DNA of 44,497 nt from Sphingomonas sp. SRS2 (GTDB taxonomy: Bacteria; Pseudomonadota; Alphaproteobacteria; Sphingomonadales; Sphingomonadaceae), in contig NZ_LARW01000072.1 in the NCBI RefSeq assembly GCF_000971055.1, forward strand, positions 1 to 44,497, read 5' to 3'. Positions 17,015 through 25,951 of the stretch are shown here, one piece after another. Both the position numbers and the translations under genes were made by a program. The notes beneath the pieces were generated by a model. The model had not been told where the DNA came from, searched no databases, and saw nothing but the letters and a program-made list of their open reading frames with translations. Numbering within the stretch: the stretch's first letter is position 1; each line of letters opens with the position of its first letter.

Positions 17015-17670
17015 CGGCGTCCCTTCTGCCCCTTGGTCGTCGGCCTGCTGCCCTTCGGCTGCACCTGCGTCGCGGCGATGATCGCCGCCTCGGGATCGGT
17101 CAGGCTCGCCACGATCCGGAAATCACCCTGCCATGAAGTCGCGGCGGCTTCCAGTTCGGAAGCTGCGCTCCGCCCTTTCGGAAGCAGCCAGACCGTGGCC
17201 GGATGGGAAAAGCGATGCGCCAGCGGAAGCAGCCGGTCGAGTGGCGCGAAGGCGCGAGCGCTGATCACGTCCTGCGGGTCCGCTTCGAGCATTTCGAGCC
17301 GCTTGCCGGCGACCGTCACCCGGTCGGCGATGCCAAGCGAGTCGACAAGGTGCTGGAGAAACTCGATCCGTTTGCGCCGAGACTCGACCAGTGTCATGCG
17401 CAGCGCCGGCAGCATCAGGGCGACGACAATCCCCGGAAATCCGGCACCCGAGCCAAGGTCGATCCATCGCTCGATATTCGTTGGCGCGAGCGCAACGAGC
17501 TGGGCCGAGTCAACGATATGGCGCGCCCAGATATGCTCGGCGGTGGAAGCAGCGATCAAATTTTGGCGAGGCATTTCGTCGAGGATCAGCCCGACCAGCG
17601 TCTCGAGCTTCGCCATTGTTTCACGTGGAACATGATCAGCGATCCATGCACGGGCATCGTCCTCGGTCAT
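17011..17670 (-). CDS. rsmG: 16S rRNA (guanine-N7) methyltransferase RsmG
   Basis: RsmG methylates G527 of 16S rRNA using S-adenosylmethionine. This protein has 219 residues, with SAM loop [10 protein letters not shown] at 71-80 and the N-terminal [20 protein letters not shown] segment of the family. It overlaps mnmG upstream and parA downstream by four bases. A parS site at 17617-17632 is embedded in codons 13-18, encoding HVPRET. Confidence 0.97.
   Translation of the reverse strand: MTEDDARAWIADHVPRETMAKLETLVGLILDEMPRQNLIAASTAEHIWARHIVDSAQLVALAPTNIERWIDLGSGAGFPGIVVALMLPALRMTLVESRRKRIEFLQHLVDSLGIADRVTVAGKRLEMLEADPQDVISARAFAPLDRLLPLAHRFSHPATVWLLPKGRSAASELEAAATSWQGDFRIVASLTDPEAAIIAATQVQPKGSRPTTKGQKGRR
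17617..17632. promoter_or_regulatory. parS site 1 (ParB binding), inside rsmG
   Basis: TGTTTCACGTGGAACA differs from the canonical parS palindrome TGTTTCACGTGAAACA at one base. It lies near the 5' end of rsmG. This is one of three such sites within 2 kb next to parAB. Confidence 0.93.
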
Positions 17671-19526
17671 GCCGCGCTACGCCGGGCGTGGACCAAGATC
17701 GCCGCAAGCGCCGCCGGAGTTATCCCTCGGATCCGGCCCGCCGCGCCGAGATCGCCGGGCCGCGCGCCATTAAGCTTCTCGACCATCTCGTTAGACAGCC
17801 CACCAATTGCCCGATAGTCGGCGATGCCGGCCAGGCTGATCGCCGCGTCGGCGCGCAATCGGGCGATCTCCAGATCCTGACGGACAAGATAGGGCGCATA
17901 GCGGTAGTCCTGGATAACCTCGTTGAGGATATCACTGGGCTCGTCACCGATCACAGGCACAAGCTGCAGAACATGCTCGGCGCGCACCTCGCCATAGCGC
18001 AACCACTCGGCCAGCGATCGACGGCCGTGATCGGTAGCGACCGCCGCACCCGTCGCAGCCATCTCGCTCGCGCCGGCTATGCGAGCGTTCAACGCCGTCC
18101 CGATCCGCGCACGGGCAGCCTCTCGCGCCTGATGCTTCGTCCGCCGTGCGGGTGAGATCACCCCCTGTTCGTCAGCCCATCCCGTCAGCCGCGTGCCGGC
18201 ATTGTCTGCACGCAGCCGCAAACGATATTCGGCGCGGGCGGTGAGCATGCGATAGGGTTCGGAAACGCCCTGCAGGGTGAGGTCGTCGATCATCACACCG
18301 ATATAGCTGGTTGCCCGGTCGAACAGGATTTCCCCCTCGCCCGCCGCAAAGGCCGCGGCGTTCATACCCGCGACCAAGCCCTGTGCCGCAGCCTCTTCAT
18401 AGCCCGTCGTGCCGTTGATCTGTCCCGCACAGAAGAGACCTGGCAGCGCGCGCAACGCGAGCCCCGAGGTCAGCGCACGTGGATCGATATAATCATATTC
18501 GACCGCATAGCCGGGCTGGACGATTTCCACCTGTTCGAGTCCGGGCACCGTGCGGAGCATCGCCAGTTGGACATCTTCGGGGAGCGAGGTCGACACGCCA
18601 TTGGGATAGATGAGGTGGTCGCCCAGACCTTCGGGCTCGAGGAATATCTGGTGCCCGTCGCGATCACCGAAGCGATGCACCTTATCCTCGATCGAAGGGC
18701 AATAGCGCGGGCCGACACCCTCGATTACCCCGGAGAACAGTGGGGACCGATCGAGCCCCGCGCGGATGATATCATGCGTCGCGGCGTTGGTTCGGGTGAT
18801 CGCGCAGGCAAGCTGCGGCATTGTGCGCCGCTCGCTCATCGCCGAGAAGGTCCAGTCGCCATCATCTGAAGGCTGACGGTCGAGTGGCGCCCAATCGATC
18901 GTGCGCCCGTCGAGGCGCGGCGGCGTCCCAGTCTTGAGTCGCGCGATCGGCAGATCGAGCGCGCGGAGCTGCTCGCCTAGTCCCGTTGCCGCCGCCTCGC
19001 CCACCCGGCCGCCATCACGGCACTCCAGCCCGAAATGGAGCCTGGCGTTGAGGAAGGTTCCGGTCGCCAGAACGACCGCACGCCCCATCAGCTCGCGGCC
19101 ATCGCCGAGAGCGAGCCCAACTGTTCCACGTGGAACATCCCGTATCAGCAGGCGCTCGGCTGCTCCCTCGATAATGTCGAGAGTTGGCAATTCGGACAGC
19201 ATGTCGTTGATTGCGGCCTTGTAAAGCGTGCGATCGGCCTGGACGCGCGGGCCCTGCACTGCCGCGCCCTTACTGCTGTTGAGCATGCGGTAATGGATTG
19301 CGGCGCGGTCTGCGGCGCGGGCAATCAGTCCATCGCAAGCATCGACTTCGCGGACGAGATGGCCCTTGCCGAGCCCACCGATCGCCGGGTTGCACGACAT
19401 CGCGCCAATCATGTCGCGGCGCATGCTGACGAGCGCGACCCGCGCGCCCATCCGAGCAGCCGCAGCGGCTGCCTCACAGCCGGCATGGCCGCCACCGACC
19501 ACGATCACATCATAGCTGTCTGCCAT
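17667..19526 (-). CDS. mnmG: tRNA uridine 5-carboxymethylaminomethyl modification enzyme MnmG
   Basis: MnmG (GidA) works with MnmE to modify U34 of certain tRNAs, using FAD and NADH. The 619-residue length is normal. The FAD-binding [12 protein letters not shown] lies at residues 9-20, followed by [13 protein letters not shown] and [11 protein letters not shown]. The ATG at 19526 begins [10 protein letters not shown]; an extension to 19562 lacks conserved residues. A perfect parS palindrome lies inside the gene at 19122-19137. Confidence 0.98.
   Translation of the reverse strand: MADSYDVIVVGGGHAGCEAAAAAARMGARVALVSMRRDMIGAMSCNPAIGGLGKGHLVREVDACDGLIARAADRAAIHYRMLNSSKGAAVQGPRVQADRTLYKAAINDMLSELPTLDIIEGAAERLLIRDVPRGTVGLALGDGRELMGRAVVLATGTFLNARLHFGLECRDGGRVGEAAATGLGEQLRALDLPIARLKTGTPPRLDGRTIDWAPLDRQPSDDGDWTFSAMSERRTMPQLACAITRTNAATHDIIRAGLDRSPLFSGVIEGVGPRYCPSIEDKVHRFGDRDGHQIFLEPEGLGDHLIYPNGVSTSLPEDVQLAMLRTVPGLEQVEIVQPGYAVEYDYIDPRALTSGLALRALPGLFCAGQINGTTGYEEAAAQGLVAGMNAAAFAAGEGEILFDRATSYIGVMIDDLTLQGVSEPYRMLTARAEYRLRLRADNAGTRLTGWADEQGVISPARRTKHQAREAARARIGTALNARIAGASEMAATGAAVATDHGRRSLAEWLRYGEVRAEHVLQLVPVIGDEPSDILNEVIQDYRYAPYLVRQDLEIARLRADAAISLAGIADYRAIGGLSNEMVEKLNGARPGDLGAAGRIRGITPAALAAILVHARRSAA
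19122..19137. promoter_or_regulatory. parS site 2 (ParB binding), inside mnmG
   Basis: TGTTCCACGTGGAACA is a perfect 16-bp palindrome of the parS type seen in alphaproteobacteria. On the mnmG strand it encodes DVPRGT, so the protein sequence tolerates the site. Confidence 0.94.
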
Positions 19527-19565
19527 GATCGCCGCGCTACCGGACCACGCGGTTCGAGTCAAAAT

Positions 19566-19581
19566 TGTTCCACGTGGAACG
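19566..19581. promoter_or_regulatory. parS site 3 (ParB binding), mnmE-mnmG junction
   Basis: TGTTCCACGTGGAACG matches the perfect palindrome at 15 of 16 positions. It lies in the 57-bp gap between the mnmE stop and the mnmG start, ending two bases before the mnmE stop codon, so it is the only intergenic parS copy here. Confidence 0.9.
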
Positions 19582-19583
19582 TG

Positions 19584-20885
19584 TCATTTGCCGATGCAAA
19601 AACCGCCGAACAGACCGTCCAGCATGTCTTCGGTGCCCGCGTGTCCGGTCAGGCGATCAATGGCCACGCGCGCGAGCCGGAGCGACTCGGCAATAAGCAC
19701 CGGGTCCGCTTCAGACGCGCTCAACGCCAGCGCCTCGGCAAGGCGATCGAGCGCCTCGCGTTGCCGCGCCGACAAGGCCGCCTCCCCTTCGCTCGGCAAA
19801 AGATTGGCCGCGCGGTTCAGCAAGAGGGTGATGAGATCGCCCATCCCGTCTCCGGCTACAGCCGACAACAGCTGATCGTAGCGCGCCATGTCAAAGGAAC
19901 GCCGATCGCTCTGCGCTCCGATCCGGATCGCGCCGTCGGGCGCATCCGCAGGGTCACCAAGCCAGAGTAGAATATCGGCGGCACGGATCGCATGCTCGGC
20001 GCGGTCGATACCGATCCGCTCGACGACATCGATACTAGCTTCATGAAGCCCGGCGGTGTCGACGAACAGGAAAGGCACTCCACCGATCGCCGCCGGGGCC
20101 TCGATCAGATCGCGCGTCGTCCCCGCGATCGGCGTGACGATCGCCGCGTCACGCCCGACCAGCGCGTTGAGCAGAGTCGACTTGCCGGCGTTGGGCGGGC
20201 CGGCGAGAACGACGCGGATGCCATCGCGCAGCCGCTCGGCGGGCGGGCTGTTGCGCCAACGTTCGATTCCGGCGGAGAGCGCCGCCAGTTCGGCGGCGAA
20301 GCCAGGGTCGAGCGGCGTGACATCCTCCTCATCGGCGAAGTCGAGTTGCGCCTCCAGCCGCGCCGACAGCGACAGGAGTTCCGCCTGCCATCCCGCGATC
20401 GCACGGCTCAGCGCGCCATCGGCGAGCAGCATCGCGTTGCGCCGCTGCGCTTCGGTCTCCGCGGCCAGCAGATCGGCGAGTGCCTCGGCCTCGTTGAGAT
20501 CGATCCGCCCGGTCTCGAACGCTCGGCGGGTGAACTCACCCGCCTCGGCCGTACGCAGGCCCGGCAAACGCGCCAGAGCGGCCAACACCGCCGATGTCAC
20601 CGCGCGGCCGCCATGAAGGTGAAGTTCGGCCATGTCCTCGCCGGTCGCGCTGCCCGGGCCGGGCAGCCAGAGCAGCAGCGCCCGGTCGAGCGCCAGGCCG
20701 CTGTCGGGATCGGTGAGCGTGCGGAGAGTCGCGCGGCGCGGCGCGGGCCGGGCACGGCCGGTCAGACGATCGAGCGCCGATCCCGCATGGGTGCCGCTGA
20801 TCCTGACGACCGCCACCCCGGCGGGCGGCGCACCGCTCGACAGGGCAAAGATCGTCGGCCGCTTATTTTCCGCTGCCGCCGGCAC
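19584..20885 (-). CDS. mnmE: tRNA modification GTPase MnmE
   Basis: MnmE is the GTPase partner of MnmG. This protein has 433 residues. The N-terminal folate-binding TrmE domain contains TIFALSSG and AEAGEFTRRAFETGRIDLNE. The G domain carries GPPNAGKS at 229-236, with TPIAGTTRD and DTAGLH. The protein ends in FCIGK with C430, the conserved C-terminal cysteine motif. It starts at GTG (20883-20885), overlapping the DUF6489 gene by 23 bases; the start is the least certain part. Confidence 0.96.
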   Translation of the reverse strand: MPAAAENKRPTIFALSSGAPPAGVAVVRISGTHAGSALDRLTGRARPAPRRATLRTLTDPDSGLALDRALLLWLPGPGSATGEDMAELHLHGGRAVTSAVLAALARLPGLRTAEAGEFTRRAFETGRIDLNEAEALADLLAAETEAQRRNAMLLADGALSRAIAGWQAELLSLSARLEAQLDFADEEDVTPLDPGFAAELAALSAGIERWRNSPPAERLRDGIRVVLAGPPNAGKSTLLNALVGRDAAIVTPIAGTTRDLIEAPAAIGGVPFLFVDTAGLHEASIDVVERIGIDRAEHAIRAADILLWLGDPADAPDGAIRIGAQSDRRSFDMARYDQLLSAVAGDGMGDLITLLLNRAANLLPSEGEAALSARQREALDRLAEALALSASEADPVLIAESLRLARVAIDRLTGHAGTEDMLDGLFGGFCIGK

Positions 20886-21105
20886 GGCTCATCTGATCGA
20901 ACATCGTGCGCCACAGGTTCATGCCCGCCTCGCCCATCGGCATCCAGTTGCGCATCATCGCTTCCACCGAATCGGGGGTGATCCCGTCCTCGATCATCTT
21001 CTTCATCTTATCGGTATAGGCGTCATGGACGCTCGACATATCGGGTAGGCCCATGAACCGCCGCGCCTCCTCCGGCGTGCAATCGACATCGACCGTGACC
21101 TTCAT
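20863..21105 (-). CDS. DUF6489 family protein
   Basis: This is a small (80 aa) cytosolic protein of unknown function seen in sphingomonads next to mnmE. The sequence starts MKVTVDVDCTPEEARRFMGL and contains DAYTDKMKKMIEDGITPDSV and an amphipathic LWRTMFDQM helix. It shares the polyhydroxyalkanoate-granule-like wording of small helical proteins, but no function can be given. The start is supported by CTGGAGGCGG upstream. It overlaps mnmE and is probably co-transcribed with it. Confidence 0.85.
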   Translation of the reverse strand: MKVTVDVDCTPEEARRFMGLPDMSSVHDAYTDKMKKMIEDGITPDSVEAMMRNWMPMGEAGMNLWRTMFDQMSRAGGSGK

Positions 21106-21168
21106 GTCCGCCTCCAGAGAGATTGAAACATCCGGTACCATGGCTAGAGTCTCGCCTCGCGTGCGTCC

Positions 21169-21648
21169 ATGACAAAAGCAATTCTCTCTTCGCCCATCGG
21201 GGCAATCCTCATCGACGATGACGAGCGATGGCTGCGCTCGATCCATATCCTCGATGGCGTCGAGACGATTCCAGCCGGCTATGGAGAGCCCGCGCCAGCC
21301 TCGCTCGCCGCCGAGGTGCGGCGGCAGCTAAATGCCTATTTCGCCGATCGCGACAGTGGTTTCGACCTGCCGCTCGCGCCCGCGTCGAGCGAGCGCGGCA
21401 CAGCATTGCGCGCGGCGATCGCCGCGATCCCGTCGGGCGACACGCTCAGCTATGGCGCGCTTGCCCGGATCGCAGGATCGGGGCCGCGCGCGATCGGCCA
21501 GGCCTGTGCGCGCAACCCATTTCCCGTCATTATTCCCTGCCATCGGGTGGTAGGCAGCGGCGGCGCGATCGGCCATTATTCAGGCGGGCGGGGAGTCGCT
21601 ACCAAGCGCTGGTTGCTGAACCACGAACGACGAGGAGGACTGCTGTGA
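21169..21648 (+). CDS. ogt: Methylated-DNA-[protein]-cysteine S-methyltransferase
   Basis: This suicide enzyme takes O6-methyl groups from guanine onto its own cysteine. The 159-residue protein has the active-site motif IIPCHRVVG with C124, preceded by SYGALARIAGSGPRAIGQA, the DNA-binding helix-turn-helix region. It lacks an Ada regulatory domain, so it is an Ogt-type protein. It starts a run of four overlapping plus-strand genes; the stop overlaps the next start (GTGA). Confidence 0.94.
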   Translation: MTKAILSSPIGAILIDDDERWLRSIHILDGVETIPAGYGEPAPASLAAEVRRQLNAYFADRDSGFDLPLAPASSERGTALRAAIAAIPSGDTLSYGALARIAGSGPRAIGQACARNPFPVIIPCHRVVGSGGAIGHYSGGRGVATKRWLLNHERRGGLL

Positions 21649-22346
21649 AAAGTTTCACTGAAATCAATGTCTTAGGTGGTGGTGAAGAGGAATTCCTTGC
21701 CTATACGTCGCAACCCGTTTCCCAGCCCAAAGCGGCGATCATCGTCATTCAGGAGATTTTCGGGGTAAACTCCGGCATCCGCGCCAAGTGCGACGAATGG
21801 GCATCGAAGGGCTATCTGGCAATCGCGCCCGATCTGTTCTGGCGGATTCGCCCGGGCATCGAGCTCGATCCCGATGTCCCTGACCAGCTTCAGGAAGCGT
21901 TCGGACTGTTCGGCCAGTTCGATCAGGAGGCCGGCATCCGCGACCTCGAGGCGACGATCCGCGAGGCGCGCAAGATGGTGGGCGGAGGAAAGGTCGGCGC
22001 GGTGGGCTATTGCCTGGGCGGACGGCTCGCCTACATGACCGCCGCGCGCACCGACATCAACGCCTCAGTCGGCTATTATGGCGTCGGCATCGACGGGCTG
22101 CTCGGCGAAAGCCATGCGATCGCCCATCCGCTGATGCTGCATATCCCGACCGCCGATCATTTCGTGCTGCCCGAGGCGCAGCGCAAGATGCACGAAGGGC
22201 TCGACAATCATCCCAAGGTGACGCTGCACGACTATCCTGGGCTCGACCATGGCTTCGCGACCCAGATGGGCCAGCGTCGCGACGAGGCGGGGGCGCAGCT
22301 CGCCGATGGCCGCACCGAGGCCTTCTTCGCCGGGCACCTCGCATGA
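21645..22346 (+). CDS. Dienelactone hydrolase family protein
   Basis: This 233-residue alpha/beta hydrolase has the DLH cysteine triad: C123 in GYCLGG, D171 in PTADHF and H202 in GLDHGFA, plus E37 in IQEIFG that modulates the Cys. Members hydrolyse dienelactone or similar esters; the substrate here is unknown. A GTG start with CGAGGAGGA ahead overlaps the ogt stop. The upstream extension of the frame is a shadow of ogt. Confidence 0.93.
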   Translation: MKSFTEINVLGGGEEEFLAYTSQPVSQPKAAIIVIQEIFGVNSGIRAKCDEWASKGYLAIAPDLFWRIRPGIELDPDVPDQLQEAFGLFGQFDQEAGIRDLEATIREARKMVGGGKVGAVGYCLGGRLAYMTAARTDINASVGYYGVGIDGLLGESHAIAHPLMLHIPTADHFVLPEAQRKMHEGLDNHPKVTLHDYPGLDHGFATQMGQRRDEAGAQLADGRTEAFFAGHLA

Positions 22347-23323
22347 GCGAGGACTACCGGCTCGTAGCGCGCCGCTTCGGCGGTCCCGAGGTGATCGAGG
22401 CAGAGCCGATCGTCGCGGGGCCGGTTGCGCCGGGACAGGCGCGGGTGCGCCACCGCGCGATTGGGGTCAATTTCATCGACACCTATCATCGCTCCGGCCT
22501 ATATCCCCAGAAGCTGCCGGCGTTGCTCGGCGTCGAGGGCGCGGGGGTGGTCGAGGCGCTCGGCGACGGCGTGGCCGGCCTGACGGTCGGCCAGCGCGTA
22601 GTTTATGCGGTGGCGGCGCCGGGCAGCTATGCGAGCTGGACCGATGTCGCCGCCGACCGGCTGTTGCCGCTGCCCGCCGGCACCGGCGATGAACTCGCCG
22701 CCGCCGCCACGCTCAAAGGCCTGACCGCACAGACGCTGATCTTCGGATGCGCCAGGATCGCGGCGGGGCAGACCGCGCTGGTCCACGCCGCCGCCGGGGG
22801 CATGGGCCGCCTGCTGGTGCAATGGCTGGCGGCGATCGGCGTCACCGTCATCGCCCATGCCGGATCGGCGGAGAAAGCGGCGATCGCCGCGCAGCTCGGT
22901 GCAGCGCATGCGCTGCATTGCCCGCAGGAGGCGCTCGCCACCGCGGTGCGCGATGCGACGGGCGGGCGCGGCGTCGATGTGGTGTTCGATGGCGTGGGCG
23001 CGGCGAGCTTCACCGCCTCGCTCGATTCGCTGACCCGGCGCGGGCTGCTGATCAGCTATGGCAACTCATCGGGTCCGGTGCCGCCGTTCAGTCCGCTCGA
23101 ACTGGCGAGCCGTGGATCGTTGATAGTGACCCGCCCGCGCATGTATGATTTCGTTGTGACCCGCGCCGAGCTCGAGGCCGCCGCCGCTGACCTCTTCACG
23201 ATGATCGGCAGCGGCAAGCTCGCCATCGAGATCGCCCTGCGTCTGCCGCTACGCGAGGCGGCCGAGGCGCATCGCGCGCTGGAAGGGCGGCGGACGACAG
23301 GGTCGATTGTCCTGAGCCCGTGA
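22343..23323 (+). CDS. NADPH:quinone oxidoreductase, zinc-free MDR family
   Basis: This 326-residue QorA-like member of the medium-chain dehydrogenase superfamily reduces quinones or enones with NADPH. The N-terminal GroES-like domain has GVNFIDTYHRSGLYP. The nucleotide loop is HAAAGGMGRLLVQW. DVVFDGVGAASFTASL and the C-terminal GRRTTGSIVLSP are typical. No structural zinc cysteines are seen. An ATGA overlap couples it to the hydrolase gene and a GTGA overlap to the next gene. Confidence 0.93.
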   Translation: MSEDYRLVARRFGGPEVIEAEPIVAGPVAPGQARVRHRAIGVNFIDTYHRSGLYPQKLPALLGVEGAGVVEALGDGVAGLTVGQRVVYAVAAPGSYASWTDVAADRLLPLPAGTGDELAAAATLKGLTAQTLIFGCARIAAGQTALVHAAAGGMGRLLVQWLAAIGVTVIAHAGSAEKAAIAAQLGAAHALHCPQEALATAVRDATGGRGVDVVFDGVGAASFTASLDSLTRRGLLISYGNSSGPVPPFSPLELASRGSLIVTRPRMYDFVVTRAELEAAAADLFTMIGSGKLAIEIALRLPLREAAEAHRALEGRRTTGSIVLSP

Positions 23324-23703
23324 ACTTCCAGCCTATGACGGCGGCGCTGCGCGATTGGACGCGCTCGCTCAAGCGCGATGTCGTCGCTTTATGGATCGCC
23401 GCCCGCGACCCCCGCACGCCGCTGAGCGCCAAGCTATTGGCGGGGGCCGTCGCGGCCTACGCGCTCAGCCCGATCGACCTGATTCCCGATGCGATTCCGC
23501 TGCTTGGACTGCTCGACGATCTGCTGATCGTCCCCGCCGGCATCTGGCTGGCGCTACGCTGGGTAGCACCCGCGCTAATGGCTGAATATCGCGCAGCCGC
23601 GCTCTTGCAGGAGCGCCCGTGCAGCCTCGCCGCCGCAGTGGTCATCGTCATGCTCTGGCTGGTCACGGCCGGCGTTCTCGCCGGCTGGTGGCTTGGCCGC
23701 TAG
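23320..23703 (+). CDS. YkvA family (DUF1232) membrane protein
   Basis: This 127-residue protein has the DUF1232 core LLAGAVAAYALSPIDLIPD (about residues 40-58) and LLGLLDDLLIVP. It also has a C-terminal hydrophobic segment AAAVVIVMLWLVTAGVLAGW. Function is unknown; the core motif probably inserts into the membrane. The GTG start overlaps the oxidoreductase stop, making it the last gene of the four-gene run. Confidence 0.88.
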   Translation: MNFQPMTAALRDWTRSLKRDVVALWIAARDPRTPLSAKLLAGAVAAYALSPIDLIPDAIPLLGLLDDLLIVPAGIWLALRWVAPALMAEYRAAALLQERPCSLAAAVVIVMLWLVTAGVLAGWWLGR

Positions 23704-23753
23704 CAAAGAGAGGCCCGATCGGGTGGACCTTTCCTCCCGTGATGATCAGCGCC

Positions 23754-24821
23754 TTACGCCGCCTGGACCATCAGTACGCGCTTCTCGCGGCGGCGCATCA
23801 GCAGTCCGACTAAGCCGAAACCGAGGATCAGCATCGCCCAGGTCGACGGCTCCGGCGCGGTCGAGACGACCGATCCGCCGACGCTCGACAAGTCGCCCTG
23901 GAAGGGAACGTTGTGGATCTCGCCATTCGCGCCCTGGGTCACGCTGTTGCCGACCACGGTGCCATCGATATTGCCGGCATAACCACCCGTGACCGCGGCG
24001 TTGACGCCGAGGATCGAGCCGCTGAACTGCTTCATGATGTCGACCGTGGTCGCCTGATAGAAGTTGAACAGCACGTTGCTCATATTGGCGTAGGTGTTGA
24101 AGTTGCGATTGAAATCGATGTCGGTGCCGGCGACGTTGACGACCAGCGTCGCGCCGGACGGAATCGACACCTGCAGCTGCTGGTTGCTCGTGCCCTCGAA
24201 CATCGCTTCCGACCAGTTGAGAACCTTGAGGCCCGTACCGGTGACGGTGATCAACTGGTTGTTGCTGTCGCCGCCAACGACGACGTCGCTGGTATTGGAG
24301 AGCGCGGCCAGATTAGCGCTGAGACTGGTCAGCGACGCCTTGATGTCGTTCGCCTGGCTGAGCAGCGTGTTGGTGAAGTTCGCGCCCATACCGGCCGTAA
24401 TCTGGTTCTGGAAATTCGGCTGGTTCTGCGCGGTGCCGCCGACCTGGACCGCGCCGCCACCATTGTTGTTGAACGAGCCGGTCAGATTGCCGCCGACCTG
24501 GACGCCCGCGCCGTTGACGTTGCCGTTCATGGCGGCGTTGCCGACTACGGCGATCGCCGCCGTGCCATAGGTGCTGTTGCCGCTGCCGAGGCCGTTCATC
24601 GCCATCACGCCGTTGTTGATGGTGAGATTGCCGCCGACCAGCGCGCGGCCGCCAACATGGTTGGAGGTCGTGAAGTTATTGAACGAGACGACGTTCCATT
24701 CCTTCAGCGCGGCGATACCGGTGCTGATCGACTGGCCGACGAGCGCAGCCGAAGCCGTTCCCGCATTCGCCACCACCATCAGACCCGCCACCATCAGCGG
24801 CATCATACGGACCTTGTGCAT
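23754..24821 (-). CDS. Choice-of-anchor A family protein with PEPxxWA-CTERM sorting signal
   Basis: This secreted, Asn- and Gly-rich protein has 355 residues. A signal peptide (MHKVRMMPLMVAGLMVVANA) precedes a choice-of-anchor A domain beginning LKEWNVVSFNNF and containing HVGGRALVGGNLT. The C-terminus is the exosortase-type signal APEPSTWAMLILGFGLVGL followed by RRREKR. Such proteins are cut and anchored by exosortase and often serve in biofilm or exopolysaccharide matrix. The ATG at 24821 is used because residues before it do not fit a signal peptide. No exosortase gene is in the window. Confidence 0.9.
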   Translation of the reverse strand: MHKVRMMPLMVAGLMVVANAGTASAALVGQSISTGIAALKEWNVVSFNNFTTSNHVGGRALVGGNLTINNGVMAMNGLGSGNSTYGTAAIAVVGNAAMNGNVNGAGVQVGGNLTGSFNNNGGGAVQVGGTAQNQPNFQNQITAGMGANFTNTLLSQANDIKASLTSLSANLAALSNTSDVVVGGDSNNQLITVTGTGLKVLNWSEAMFEGTSNQQLQVSIPSGATLVVNVAGTDIDFNRNFNTYANMSNVLFNFYQATTVDIMKQFSGSILGVNAAVTGGYAGNIDGTVVGNSVTQGANGEIHNVPFQGDLSSVGGSVVSTAPEPSTWAMLILGFGLVGLLMRRREKRVLMVQAA

Positions 24822-24848
24822 CGCAATACCCCACAACCGGTAAATCAT

Positions 24849-25169
24849 CTGGCAGCATCTCTATCGCGGAGGCTACCGTCTGACCGATCCTCTACCGAAA
24901 CTTCTAAGACAAATCCAATAATAAAAGGTCAAAACCCCGGTAACACACGCCTATGGGACAGGAATGAACTGTAAAAAAATCCGACACTCACTAGGTATAA
25001 ATGAAATAGGAAGTAATAATAAAATACATACTTCAGTATCGCGAAGTATTAATGGGTAAAACTTCGTATACCCGGATGGAAGGTCTGATAAAAAATCAGA
25101 CAGGATTCCACCGCCACAAAAGTGGAATCGAGATCCAGAAAATCAAGGAAACAGGCGTTAAGGGGCGAA
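24849..25169. other. AT-rich structured intergenic region (321 bp)
   Basis: This gap has no gene and is much richer in A+T than its surroundings. It contains four inverted repeats in a row: ATACTTC/GAAGTAT (25028-25049), GGGTA/TACCC (25054-25073), GTCTGAT/ATCAGAC (25083-25101) and GATTCCAC/GTGGAATC (25104-25129). The last two lie just downstream of the terC stop on the minus strand and could form its terminator. The rest is presumably the promoter region of the PEP-CTERM gene. Confidence 0.6.
25083..25129 (-). terminator. Candidate terminator of terC (double hairpin)
   Basis: Reading on the minus strand, the stem GATTCCAC/GTGGAATC (arms 25122-25129 and 25104-25111) is followed within eight bases by a six-T run. 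That run forms the loop edge of a second 7-bp stem. The spacing is not textbook, but the location 41 bases past the terC stop fits. Confidence 0.4.
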
Positions 25170-25820
25170 TCAGACGAGAATCGGAATGAGCTGATGCCCG
25201 CCTTCCCAGACCATTTTGACCGCCACGTAGAGAATCACCACAAGGCCGACATAGGCGATCCAGCGATAGCGTTCGATATAACGCGCGATCAGATTGGCCG
25301 CAATGCCCATCAGCGCCACCGACAGCAACAAACCGATCACCAGGATGCCGGGATGCTCGCGCGCCGCCCCGGCGACCGCGAGCACATTGTCGAGGCTCAT
25401 CGATACGTCGGCGAGCGCGACCGCCCAGGCCGCGCCAAGAAAGGTCTTGGTCTGGGGGATGCCGTCATGCTCGGCCGGGTCATCGCCCGCCGCCATGCCA
25501 GCATGACGAATCTCGCGATACATGCGCCACGCTACCCACAGCAGCAGGAGCCCGCCCGCGAAGACCAGCCCGACGATACCCATCAGGAAGCTGACGAACA
25601 GCGCGAAGACAATCCGCAGCACCAGCGCGGCGATGATGCCGATCAGGATGACCTTGCGCCGCTGATCGGCAGGAAGACCGGCGGCAAGCGCGCCGACGAC
25701 GATCGCATTGTCGCCCGCGAGGACGATGTCGATCATCAGCACCTGGAGAAAGGCCGCCATAGTTGCGGGACTGCCGATGTTCGAGAAGTCGGCGACGATG
25801 TGATTCCAGAGGTCGAGCAT
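25170..25820 (-). CDS. TerC family integral membrane protein (YjbE/YkoY type)
   Basis: This 216-residue protein has about seven membrane segments. The TerC acidic motifs lie within membrane helices: DIVLAGDNAIVVG near residue 31 and ADVSMSLDNVLAVAG near residue 137. Members export or handle metal ions, manganese or others, and help insert metal-loaded exoenzymes. No manganese riboswitch (yybP-ykoY) could be recognised upstream. It lies downstream of rho on the same strand, separated by a hairpin repeat. Confidence 0.92.
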   Translation of the reverse strand: MLDLWNHIVADFSNIGSPATMAAFLQVLMIDIVLAGDNAIVVGALAAGLPADQRRKVILIGIIAALVLRIVFALFVSFLMGIVGLVFAGGLLLLWVAWRMYREIRHAGMAAGDDPAEHDGIPQTKTFLGAAWAVALADVSMSLDNVLAVAGAAREHPGILVIGLLLSVALMGIAANLIARYIERYRWIAYVGLVVILYVAVKMVWEGGHQLIPILV

Positions 25821-25914
25821 AGCGTCCTACCTAGCGAAACCAACGTGCTTGTCGAGGATGTTACCGTGGCGCGTGGCGTGAATTCACGACCGGCGAGCGA
25901 GCGTTGAAAGCGCG

Positions 25915-25942
25915 CGTCGCCCCGGCGGAGGCCGGGGCGACG
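25915..25942. repeat. Palindromic repeat (family A half-element) after rho
   Basis: The 28-bp palindrome CGTCGCCCCGGC-N4-GCCGGGGCGACG is a compact form of the family A arm. It starts nine bases past the rho stop and can form a 12-bp GC stem, so it may stabilise or end the rho transcript. Confidence 0.8.
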
Positions 25943-25951
25943 CAAATGCTC

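Noticed and set aside
23913-24974. 353-codon open frame antisense to the PEP-CTERM gene
   Set aside because: No family similarity; the sorting signal and signal peptide on the other strand are clear.
25821-25914. Possible manganese (yybP-ykoY) riboswitch upstream of terC
   Set aside because: The conserved loops of that riboswitch could not be found in the leader.
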